A DNA stretch of 9,297 nucleotides from Robiginitomaculum sp. (GTDB lineage: Bacteria; Pseudomonadota; Alphaproteobacteria; Caulobacterales; Maricaulaceae), in contig JAKIUV010000097.1 in assembly GCA_021647375.1 (NCBI GenBank), positions 1-9,297 of the forward strand, written 5' to 3'. Shown in pieces: positions 1 to 5,697 of the stretch. Numbering within the stretch: the stretch's first letter is position 1; each line of letters begins with the position of its first letter. The notes below the pieces were generated by a model. It made no database searches. It was not told the DNA's origin and saw nothing but the letters and a program-made list of their open reading frames with translations. A program made the translations under genes and the position numbers.

Positions 1-330
1 AAAATAGTCAATGTTGAGCGGTTTTTATACGGACGGTCTCGGCCTGATCCAGAGCCGGAACAAAACCGCGCCGCCCACCTCAAGCTTTGGGGTGTGGATA
101 TTCAAGATAAGAATATAAGCAGAATGCTGCGTAGCAATCGCGCCATAAAACCCATCTGTTTCACCCCTGATGAATTGGCACACGAGGCGGTGGGCGCGAT
201 GCAAGACGCAGAAAAACCACCTGCGAAAGCATCTAAAAAATTGGGCACAACAATGATATATCCGCCGCCCGAAAACGGGTGTGAAAAGGCGGAAAATTTT
301 GATGACATTTTCATTCGGGAACCTCCGTAA
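1..330 (+). CDS. C-terminal end of an unrecognised protein (partial)
   Basis: This frame is open from the first base of the window to a TAA at 328-330, giving 109 codons, so the gene begins upstream of the window. The visible part has a charged segment (YGRSRPDPEPEQNRAAHLK at about residues 10-28), then a stretch around LWGVDIQDKNISRMLRSNRA that could be helical, and ends in a Pro/Glu/Asp-rich tail (…FDDIFIREPP). No catalytic motif, signal peptide or membrane segment is visible and I do not recognise the family. The GTG at 94 is an internal valine codon, not a start, because the frame continues open upstream. It converges on rlmE with a 74-nt gap. A minus-strand frame over the same bases (395-102) is also open, so the choice of strand rests on the frame running off the window edge and on the convergent layout. 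Confidence 0.55.
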   Translation, partial: KIVNVERFLYGRSRPDPEPEQNRAAHLKLWGVDIQDKNISRMLRSNRAIKPICFTPDELAHEAVGAMQDAEKPPAKASKKLGTTMIYPPPENGCEKAENFDDIFIREPP

Positions 331-360
331 ACATCACCCAAAACAAACAACACTTTCGGT

Positions 361-383
361 GGCTCGTCGCAAAATTTCGAGCC
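361..383. terminator. Possible weak terminator hairpin between convergent genes
   Basis: GGCTCG at 361-366 pairs with CGAGCC at 378-383 across an 11-nt AT-rich loop. The hairpin lies between the stop of the left partial gene (330) and the stop of rlmE (405), where a bidirectional terminator is expected. Neither side has a proper T-run: the minus side is only T-rich (GTTGTTTGTTTT within about 340-351). This is a position-based guess. Confidence 0.3.
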
Positions 384-404
384 GGGCAACGTCACCTGCT
401 GCTG

Positions 405-1214
405 TCAAGGAGCCTTATTATCCCCCCGAAAGCCTTTGGCGACCAAATACATTTCCGGGCTACCGTCTCTGGAGGCTTTTGGCTTGGCATGGCGTACCGT
501 ATCGAATTTCTCGTTGAGCATGTTGAGCAGGTTTAGCTCTGCCCCGCCTTGGAATACCTTGGAGATAAATGCACCGCCGGGTTTTAGGACTTGCACGGCG
601 AAATCGGCTGCGGCCTCTACCAAGGCTACCGTGCGTAAATGGTCAGTTTGGCGATGACCTGTCGTGTTGGCCGCGAGGTCGGACATGACCAAATCGGGGT
701 GCATCATACCGTGGTCACCTGCGAGCATTTTCATCAATACGTTCGGCGCGTTTTCGTCCATGAAGTCCATCTCGATAATCTCTGCACCCGGGAATGATTC
801 TACCGGCAGGATGTCAATACCGATAAGTCGCGACGGTTTTGCCTTAAGCGCGATCTGCGTCCAACTGCCGGGCGCAGCGCCCAAATCGACAATAACAGCG
901 CCCTTTTTAAGCAAGCCAAATTTCTCGTCCAACTCTATCAATTTAAAGGCGGCACGGCTCCGATAGCCAAGCGCCCTCGCCTTCTTGACATAAGGATCGT
1001 TAAGTTGGCGGCGCAACCACAGCGTTGATGATATTTTGCGACCGCGCGCGGTTTTCACCCGCTCGTCCATCATCCGCATATCAGCTTCACCAGCTTGTTT
1101 CTCTGGTTTTTTCCAGGTTCGTGCCGGCTGCTTGGACACACCGCCGCTCATTTTTTGCCCTGCAAAATCACGTTTTTTTTGTCCGGTTTTTTTAGGTGGT
1201 TTATTTTTGGGCAT
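405..1214 (-). CDS. rlmE: 23S rRNA (uridine-2'-O-)-methyltransferase RlmE (FtsJ/RrmJ)
   Basis: RlmE uses S-adenosylmethionine to methylate the 2'-O of a universally conserved uridine in the A loop of 23S rRNA (U2552 in E. coli) late in 50S assembly. The 269-residue product has a Rossmann-type methyltransferase domain from about residue 75 on. It shows the SAM-binding motif VDLGAAPGSW (109-118), and all four residues of the family's K-D-K-E tetrad can be placed: K91 (AAFKLIELDE), D179 (VMSDLAANTTGH), K219 (FISKVFQG) and E254 (SPEMYLVAKGF). The first 55 or so residues are a Lys/Arg-rich, probably disordered extension absent from E. coli RlmE, likely to help RNA binding (inference). I chose the ATG at 1214 because an AAAGGT ribosome site lies about 8 nt upstream. 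An in-frame GTG one codon earlier (1217) would give 270 aa. The start lies inside the end of ppx (14-nt overlap), which suggests translational coupling. Confidence 0.95.
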   Translation of the reverse strand: MPKNKPPKKTGQKKRDFAGQKMSGGVSKQPARTWKKPEKQAGEADMRMMDERVKTARGRKISSTLWLRRQLNDPYVKKARALGYRSRAAFKLIELDEKFGLLKKGAVIVDLGAAPGSWTQIALKAKPSRLIGIDILPVESFPGAEIIEMDFMDENAPNVLMKMLAGDHGMMHPDLVMSDLAANTTGHRQTDHLRTVALVEAAADFAVQVLKPGGAFISKVFQGGAELNLLNMLNEKFDTVRHAKPKASRDGSPEMYLVAKGFRGDNKAP

Positions 1215-2388
1215 CACTTTTACCTTTATGTGGGTTTTGCCTTATATTTTGGGCTTTCCCATTTGGACTAATCTGCGTTTTGTTCATCAGGCCCATCAAC
1301 ATACCCTCGCGCAAACCACGGTCTGCGACACGGATTTTCTGAGAGGGCCAGAGTTCGGATACCACATCAAGAATGGCACATCCCGCAACTATCATAGTTG
1401 CCCGGTCATCACCGATACACGGTACTTGCTGCCGCTGGGCATAGGGCATGGCCGCTAGGTCACGGGCGGTCTCGATTATCGCCGGGCCATCAACCCAAAT
1501 TCCGTCAATTTTATCGCGCTGGTAAAAAGGTAAACCCATCAGCACACTGGTCAGGCTGGTCACGGTTCCCGATGTGCCGACCATATGACCATTGCCGTCT
1601 TTGAAAGTATTGGTGAATTGCTTATCGCGGTTTTGCTTCTTAATCTCCGCCAACACATGCGCTTTCATAGCGGCGTACCACCCTGCCCTATCCTTATGAT
1701 CTTCGGGGTAAATCTCACTAAGATTAACCACACCAATCGGCAAAGATACCCAGGCAGAAATCGGTGGTCTGTGTAAACGGGTCGGTGCTGTATCCGAGCG
1801 CATTTTGCGAACATCAACCCATGAAAGCTCGGTAGAGCCGCCGCCTATGTCGATGACCAAAGCTATGTCTTTGCTCATATCAATTATGTTGAGAACCCCC
1901 ATAACCGAAAGGCGGGCCTCGACCCGAGGCGAAATAGTTTCAAAGCTTAGCCCGGTTTCTTGCTTGACCCGCGCCAAAAATTCTTCGCCGTTATCCGCCG
2001 CCCGACAGGCTTGTGTGGCGATACAGCGCCAACGGGAAACGGATCTCCGTTTCATTTTCTCGGCGCAAATTGCAATAGCATCAATCGCCATATCCATACT
2101 GTCGTCGGATAATTTCCCCGTGCTGGCCATGCCTGCACCGAGGCGCACAACTTTGGAAAAGCTGTCAACAACTTTGAAACCGTCCGGCATGGAACGAGCG
2201 ACCAGCAAACGACAATTATTGGTGCCGAGATCTATTGCGCCATAATATTGTGGTTTGCGCCTCCGCTTACGGCGCGAGCGTTTAGCTTGCACCCTATCAG
2301 GGCGCTTCTTATCGCGACTCTGGCTCACCGACGGCGTGCTTGGCACGTCGTTTGGTCCCGTAGAGCCGGACTCTAATTCTTCCGGCAT
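1201..2388 (-). CDS. ppx: Ppx/GppA family exopolyphosphatase / guanosine pentaphosphate phosphatase
   Basis: Members of this family remove terminal phosphate from polyphosphate and/or convert pppGpp to ppGpp, so they link phosphate storage with the stringent response. The sequence cannot decide between the two activities. The 395-residue protein has the actin-like ASKHA fold markers in order: phosphate-1 loop GAIDLGTNNCRLLVA (50-64), RLGAGM (82-87), ATQACRAA (124-131), a shortened catalytic-Glu block VEARL (156-160, keeping one glutamate), phosphate-2 loop VIDIGGGSTEL (178-188), the adenosine-type loop GTSGTVTSL (271-279) and a C-terminal VADRGLREGMLMGL segment (354-367). At about 340 residues of core it is the short, GppA/Ppx-core form without the long C-terminal HD-like region of E. 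coli Ppx. Residues 1-48 form a polar extension ending in a run of Arg/Lys (38-45). The ATG at 2388 has only a weak GA-rich ribosome site. The 3' end overlaps rlmE, so the two are one transcription unit. Confidence 0.9.
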   Translation of the reverse strand: MPEELESGSTGPNDVPSTPSVSQSRDKKRPDRVQAKRSRRKRRRKPQYYGAIDLGTNNCRLLVARSMPDGFKVVDSFSKVVRLGAGMASTGKLSDDSMDMAIDAIAICAEKMKRRSVSRWRCIATQACRAADNGEEFLARVKQETGLSFETISPRVEARLSVMGVLNIIDMSKDIALVIDIGGGSTELSWVDVRKMRSDTAPTRLHRPPISAWVSLPIGVVNLSEIYPEDHKDRAGWYAAMKAHVLAEIKKQNRDKQFTNTFKDGNGHMVGTSGTVTSLTSVLMGLPFYQRDKIDGIWVDGPAIIETARDLAAMPYAQRQQVPCIGDDRATMIVAGCAILDVVSELWPSQKIRVADRGLREGMLMGLMNKTQISPNGKAQNIRQNPHKGKSDAQK

Positions 2389-2465
2389 AACTCACTTCAA
2401 CTTTCTGGCTGGTCGCAAATACTGCGCTCGCATCGCCTATTCCCCTACAGGTTAGACACACATGG

Positions 2466-2489
2466 CTAAAAAATGAAGCTTTATTTTAG
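2466..2489. other. AT-rich dyad between the DUF442 gene and ppx
   Basis: CTAAAA at 2466-2471 and TTTTAG at 2484-2489 are inverted, and the centre holds AAGCTT. It lies 22 nt past the DUF442 stop in the 122-nt gap before ppx. Read on the minus strand, the 3' arm contains a run of six T. It could be a very weak terminator or merely AT-rich spacer. The rest of the gap (2389-2465) shows no clear promoter, although ppx needs one or readthrough. Confidence 0.25.
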
Positions 2490-2510
2490 GTTTATTTACG
2501 CTGCCTAGAT

Positions 2511-2939
2511 TTACTGTGCGGCATATCCCGTCAAAGCGGGGCGGATTTTCTCAACATCCATACCAGCATTGGTCGCGGCATCAATTACGGCGTCAACGCC
2601 CATTTCCTTGACATTGGCAAAACACCAAAGAATAGTCGAGCGCATTCCGCTAGCACAATGGGCTAATATCGGCCCCTCGGCTTTTGAGAAAACTTCGGCC
2701 ATTGCTGCGATAAGTTCCGGCGTAATTTGTCCTGGTTGCATGGGCAAATGCACATATTCAAGACCAGCTTCGCGGGCCAATTTCTCAATGTCCCCTGCAA
2801 ATGGCTGGCCAGGTTTTTCCATATCCGGGCGATTGTTGATGATGGTTGTAAAACCTTGTTCTTTAATGAAATCAAGCTGTTCCGGGAATATCTGCATACA
2901 AACGGATATGTTATCAGAGAGTTTGTTGATTTGTGTCAT
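2511..2939 (-). CDS. TIGR01244/DUF442 family protein (cysteine phosphatase-like, possible sulfurtransferase)
   Basis: The 142-residue protein has the layout of the DUF442 (TIGR01244) family, a dual-specificity-phosphatase fold. The active-site loop HCASGMRS (residues 94-101) fits the HC-x5-R pattern, with nucleophile Cys95 and phosphate- or thiosulfate-binding Arg100. NNRPDME (35-41) is the second family hallmark. The same domain is fused to the persulfide dioxygenase in Blh proteins of Xylella and Agrobacterium, and stand-alone copies are annotated as putative phosphatase or sulfurtransferase; the true substrate is uncertain. There is no signal peptide, so it is cytoplasmic. The ATG at 2939 has a good ribosome site (AGGTGGAG, 2948-2955, 8 nt away). 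The gene is 91 nt downstream of feoB on the same strand but has its own promoter, with a perfect palindrome over the -10. That matches the known regulation of relatives by BigR/SqrR-type ArsR repressors (inference here). Confidence 0.85.
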   Translation of the reverse strand: MTQINKLSDNISVCMQIFPEQLDFIKEQGFTTIINNRPDMEKPGQPFAGDIEKLAREAGLEYVHLPMQPGQITPELIAAMAEVFSKAEGPILAHCASGMRSTILWCFANVKEMGVDAVIDAATNAGMDVEKIRPALTGYAAQ

Positions 2940-2952
2940 AGCTTTGGCTCCA

Positions 2953-2982
2953 CCTATATATTAGTTACCGCTAATATATAGG
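2953..2982. promoter_or_regulatory. Perfect 12-bp inverted repeat, candidate repressor operator (BigR/ArsR-like)
   Basis: CCTATATATTAG (2953-2964) and CTAATATATAGG (2971-2982) are exact inverted copies separated by six bases (TTACCG). The element lies 14-43 nt upstream of the DUF442 start codon and covers both the -10 box and the first bases of the ribosome-binding site. Its AT-rich, symmetric half-sites are of the kind bound by winged-helix dimers such as ArsR-family repressors. The assignment to a persulfide sensor comes only from the family of the downstream gene. Because the predicted transcript would begin inside or beyond the upstream arm, a DNA operator is more likely than an RNA hairpin. 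Confidence 0.7.
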
Positions 2983-3002
2983 GAGTATTTCTGAATTGCC
3001 AA
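2973..3002 (-). promoter_or_regulatory. Predicted sigma-70-type promoter of the DUF442 gene
   Basis: On the minus strand a -35 TTGGCA (3002-2997) is followed, after 16 nt, by TATATA (2980-2975); TATATT with an 18-nt spacer (2978-2973) is the alternative -10. The -10 lies within the distal arm of the inverted repeat, so a bound repressor would block polymerase. The promoter occupies the 91-nt gap after feoB, so the gene need not depend on feoAB transcription. Confidence 0.5.
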
Positions 3003-3018
3003 GCAGATTTTGTGCTTG
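3000..3018 (-). terminator. Small hairpin just after feoB, doubtful terminator
   Basis: CAAGCA (3000-3005) and TGCTTG (3013-3018) can form a 6-bp stem with a 7-nt loop, 12 nt beyond the feoB stop. No T-run follows on the minus strand, and its bases overlap the predicted -35 of the DUF442 promoter. It might slow or partly end feoAB transcription; evidence is thin. Confidence 0.25.
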
Positions 3019-3030
3019 CAGAAGCTTCGG

Positions 3031-4887
3031 TTACCAGCCAAGCGCCTTAGCGCCCCAAAATGTCAGTCCCGCCGCTAGATAAGCCAGTCCAAACAAATAA
3101 CCAAACATAATCAACGGCCATTTCCAACTATTGGTTTCCTTGCGGGTTATGGCAAGGGTAGACAAGCATTGCGGCGCAAATATAAACCAAGCCAGGAATG
3201 CCAGCCCCATTGGCAAGGTCCAATCCATTGCAATCGCAGACTGGATAGCTGATGCGTTTTCGCCAGCGCTTTCTATACCGTAGGTAATCTCTAATGACGA
3301 CACCGCGATTTCTCGTGCGGCCATGGCCGGAATAAGCGCAATTATCATTTCCAGATTAAATCCAATCGGTGCGAATATTGGCTCCAGCACACGACCAATC
3401 ATCCCGGCGAAACTATTGCGGATCACACCGTCATTATTGGGATAGGTTGAAAGGAACCAGATGATAATCGACGCTGGCAGGATGATCCGCCCTGCCCGCT
3501 TAATGAAGATCATTGCCCGTTGCCAAAGCCCTAATAGATAGCCTTTCAGAGACGGTATTTTATAGCTGGGCATTTCGAGGAGCAAGGTCGGCTTACCGCC
3601 CTTTAGCAGTGTTTTCTTGAGAACAAATGCCGCCAAAAATGCAAATATAACCCCGATAATAACCAGGCCAAACATAGTCAGTCCCTGCACATTAAATATG
3701 CCGAGTTTCGCGCTCGGGATGAAGGCACCAACAAGCAAGAAATATACGGGCCAACGAGCCGAACAGGTCATTAAAGGCGCGATCATTATTGTGGTCAATC
3801 TATCGCGTTCATTCTCGATAGATCGCGCCGCCATAATGCCGGGAATGGCGCAAGCAAAGCTGGACAATAACGGAATAAAGGCACGGCCATTTAGCCCAAC
3901 CTTTGCCATCAAGCTGTCTATTAAGAACGCAGCCCTTGTCATATAGCCCGAACTTTCCAGCGCCAAAATAAACATAAATAAAATAATGATTTGCGGCAGA
4001 AACACAATAACTGCGCCAACGCCGTCTATGACACCACTAACCAGCAAAGACTTGAACCAACCATCTGCAAGGAATGAACCAACAAGCGTCCCTACACTAC
4101 TGGTCAAACCCTCCAGCAAACTAATGAACGGTGCTGACCACGCATAAACGGCTTGGAACATTACAAACATAATCAGTAATAAAAGAATTGGCCCAAAAAC
4201 TGGGTGTAAAACCACATTATCTATTTTGGTCGTAATACTTTGAGCCTTGGGAGACGTCACATAAGCGCGGGTTATGACGCGAGCCTTGCGTTGTAGATCT
4301 TTTAAACTGTCACCGTCAGATTTGGGAGTACTGGCATTGCCCGCTATAATCTCTTGCCCCCAATCCTCCAGCTTATCGACCAGAGCCTGACGTCCGGCAG
4401 TGCGTACAGCCACGCTGGTAATTACCGGCACCCCGATTTCTTGCTCCAGTTTGTGCAGATCAATATCCACACCATCGCGCGCAGCCATATCCATCATATT
4501 GAGGACAACAATCATCGGCAGTCCGTAATTTTTGGCTTGTAAAACATTATGCAAATGAGTGCGGATTTGCGCCGCGTCCATGACCACGATCAAAGCCTCT
4601 GGCGCCCGTTCACCCTCAAGCCGCCCGTGGATTGCATCAAGCGTTACCCGCTCATCTGCACTATGGCCGCAGTCACCGTAGATACCAGGCAAGTCCATGA
4701 GCCGAATGTTTTGTCCGGACTTGGTTTCGAAATTCCCCACGGCGTATTCAACGGTCACACCTGGATAATTAGCTATTTTCGCCCGCCCGCCCGTAAGCGC
4801 ATTAAATAAAGATGATTTACCACAATTGGGCGCGCCCAAAAGAGCGATAGTGATCGGGGGTTTATGCTCTATCTCACAGCTTGTCAT
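3031..4887 (-). CDS. feoB: Ferrous iron transporter FeoB
   Basis: FeoB is the inner-membrane Fe(II) permease with a cytosolic GTPase domain. The G-domain motifs are clear in this 618-residue protein: G1 GAPNCGKS (18-25), switch I/G2 ANYPGVTVE (39-47, Thr45), G3 DLPG (65-68), G4 NMMD (130-133) and a G5-like TSVAV (157-161). A helical spacer follows to about 225, then the membrane part with the two Gate repeats. Conserved gate features include SSFACAIPG (342-350, Cys346), PLMTCSARWPVY (371-382, Cys375) and the late APQCLSTLA (571-579, Cys574). It ends directly after the last membrane helix (WGAKALGW), so it is a compact form compared with the 773 aa of E. coli FeoB, without the long C-terminal part. 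The ATG overlaps the feoA stop in an ATGA, typical of coupled translation. No feoC follows. Confidence 0.97.
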   Translation of the reverse strand: MTSCEIEHKPPITIALLGAPNCGKSSLFNALTGGRAKIANYPGVTVEYAVGNFETKSGQNIRLMDLPGIYGDCGHSADERVTLDAIHGRLEGERAPEALIVVMDAAQIRTHLHNVLQAKNYGLPMIVVLNMMDMAARDGVDIDLHKLEQEIGVPVITSVAVRTAGRQALVDKLEDWGQEIIAGNASTPKSDGDSLKDLQRKARVITRAYVTSPKAQSITTKIDNVVLHPVFGPILLLLIMFVMFQAVYAWSAPFISLLEGLTSSVGTLVGSFLADGWFKSLLVSGVIDGVGAVIVFLPQIIILFMFILALESSGYMTRAAFLIDSLMAKVGLNGRAFIPLLSSFACAIPGIMAARSIENERDRLTTIMIAPLMTCSARWPVYFLLVGAFIPSAKLGIFNVQGLTMFGLVIIGVIFAFLAAFVLKKTLLKGGKPTLLLEMPSYKIPSLKGYLLGLWQRAMIFIKRAGRIILPASIIIWFLSTYPNNDGVIRNSFAGMIGRVLEPIFAPIGFNLEMIIALIPAMAAREIAVSSLEITYGIESAGENASAIQSAIAMDWTLPMGLAFLAWFIFAPQCLSTLAITRKETNSWKWPLIMFGYLFGLAYLAAGLTFWGAKALGW

Positions 4888-5258
4888 TTGCTAGTCGACC
4901 CACACGCCCCGCAGCACGGCTTCTCGGCACTTGTTGGTAAGCCGTGAATATCGCAAACCTCTAAGTTTGTGCTACCTGTTTCAACCCCAACATCACGATG
5001 TAAATCTGCCGGGATTACCCTTATCATTTTGGCCTCATTGGGACGCATGGCAATTGCTGTTCCATGTAATTTAACATTCAGGGGTGATCGCCCAAATAAT
5101 CCAACATGTAATATCTCTACAAGATCCCCCTCTGCAAAGCCGATCTCCCGCAAACGTATCTGCTCATGTTCGGATGCAGAACCAAATCCGCAAATACGGG
5201 CTGGTCTGTGTTTGTCGAGATTAAAAAGTGTTGTCTCTATGTGATTTGTCTCTGTCAT
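4884..5258 (-). CDS. feoA: FeoA, ferrous iron transport accessory protein, with Cys-rich C-terminal tail
   Basis: FeoA is a small SH3-like cytosolic protein that works with FeoB in Fe(II) uptake. Residues 11-82 match the family: a start like LFNLDKHRPARI, then LREIGFAEGDLVEIL (37-50), the GRSPLNVKLHGTAIAMRPNEAKMIRV region (56-81) and no membrane segment. The protein is 124 aa, whereas typical FeoA is about 75-85 aa. The additional 40 or so residues end in a cysteine-rich tail (Cys102, 115, 116, 119; motif CCGAC), a plausible metal or Fe-S site that is not part of canonical FeoA. There is no other sensible start: the ATG at 5258 is the only Met before the domain. It has no Shine-Dalgarno sequence, and the predicted transcription start falls on this ATG, so the message may be leaderless. 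It is the first gene of the feoAB operon, with a Fur-like dyad in its promoter. Confidence 0.92.
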   Translation of the reverse strand: MTETNHIETTLFNLDKHRPARICGFGSASEHEQIRLREIGFAEGDLVEILHVGLFGRSPLNVKLHGTAIAMRPNEAKMIRVIPADLHRDVGVETGSTNLEVCDIHGLPTSAEKPCCGACGSTSK

Positions 5259-5264
5259 TCACGC

Positions 5265-5292
5265 TGTATATGCGAACTATTCGCAATTGCAA
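5265..5292 (-). promoter_or_regulatory. Predicted feoA promoter, probably leaderless
   Basis: Minus strand: -35 TTGCAA (5292-5287), 16-nt spacer, -10 TATACA (5270-5265). Counting 7 nt on from the -10 puts the start of transcription at 5258, the A of the feoA ATG. This agrees with the lack of a ribosome site before feoA. An AT-rich tract (about 5321-5345) lies upstream and could act as an UP element. Box matches are moderate. Confidence 0.45.
5271..5285. promoter_or_regulatory. Candidate iron-responsive (Fur-like) operator
   Basis: TGCGAA-CTA-TTCGCA is a perfect 6-3-6 inverted repeat that fills the -35/-10 spacer of the feoA promoter. Its size and TGC…GCA ends resemble Fur-type sites described in Alphaproteobacteria, and feoAB is a usual Fur target. 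The link to Fur rather than another regulator is inference; an adjacent GCAATTGC palindrome (5283-5290) may extend the site. Confidence 0.5.
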
Positions 5293-5457
5293 ACAAGTAT
5301 TTCGGGATAAAATGTCGCACTACAAATTATTATTTAAAAAAAATGAAAAGAAGCGCCCACAACTACATTTTCGCATAGACACGCGAAATAACGTCCCTTA
5401 TAAACCCGCTTCGTTGGGTCGTTGATTTTCGACAAATCCGATACAAAGCAAAAGCAA

Positions 5458-5533
5458 GGCCGCATAGCTCAGTTGGTAGAGCAACGGATTGAAAATCCGT
5501 GTGTCCCTGGTTCAAATCCAGGTGCGGCCACCA
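5458..5533 (+). tRNA. tRNA-Phe (anticodon GAA)
   Basis: A complete 76-nt cloverleaf. Acceptor arms GGCCGCA (5458-5464) and TGCGGCC (5523-5529) pair over all seven positions. The D arm is GCTC/GAGC (5467-5470, 5479-5482). The anticodon stem is ACGGA/TCCGT (5484-5488, 5496-5500), with loop TTGAAAA and anticodon GAA at 5491-5493. The variable loop is GTGTC, and the T arm is CCTGG/CCAGG with loop TTCAAAT (5506-5522). The discriminator A (5530) and CCA (5531-5533) are encoded. It reads phenylalanine UUC/UUU codons. It is divergent from feoA across about 200 bp. I see no integrase or repeated tRNA end beside it. Confidence 0.98.
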
Positions 5534-5544
5534 CTTTTCCTCAA

Positions 5545-5561
5545 TTAAATCAAGTATTTAA
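5545..5561 (+). terminator. AT hairpin after tRNA-Phe, possible weak terminator
   Basis: TTAAAT (5545-5550) and ATTTAA (5556-5561) form a 6-bp AT stem with a 5-nt loop, 12 nt beyond the tRNA. No T-run follows. An outer pairing, CCACTT (5531-5536) with AAGTGG (5567-5572), would use the tRNA CCA end and enclose this hairpin. Weak on sequence alone. Confidence 0.25.
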
Positions 5562-5628
5562 GCCCTAAGTGGAGAATGCTCTTGTACATCATTCGGATGA
5601 ATTCTTGCAAAACCACATGAAAAGTCAC

Positions 5629-5663
5629 AAAAAACCGTCACTAATTGCTAACAATCAGTGACG
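5629..5663 (-). terminator. Rho-independent terminator reading on the minus strand
   Basis: The 12-position stem 5636-5647 with 5652-5663 has a single A·C mismatch and a CTAA loop. Read on the minus strand it is followed after one or two bases by six T (complement of the A-run at 5629-5634), the classic intrinsic terminator form. On the plus strand no T-run follows the stem, so it should not stop rightward transcription, although it could fold in the 5' leader of the M28 gene. No minus-strand gene lies to its right in this window. Confidence 0.6.
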
Positions 5664-5697
5664 ATCTAACGGGTAAGCTATACGGGGGGCATCACGT

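Noticed and set aside
102..395. 97-codon open frame on the minus strand
   Set aside because: It lies opposite the frame that runs in from the window edge, its product has no recognisable family, and most of it reads as the complement of the plus-strand gene.
2569..2964. 131-codon plus-strand frame
   Set aside because: It is fully antisense to the DUF442 gene, whose active-site motif and ribosome site identify the true strand.
3617..3946. 109-codon plus-strand frame
   Set aside because: It is the complement of the FeoB membrane region, which has clear Gate motifs on the other strand.
5401..5457. Promoter of tRNA-Phe
   Set aside because: TTGATT (5422-5427) and ATACAA (5441-5446) are only 13 nt apart and other pairs are off-spacing, so I could not support a specific call.
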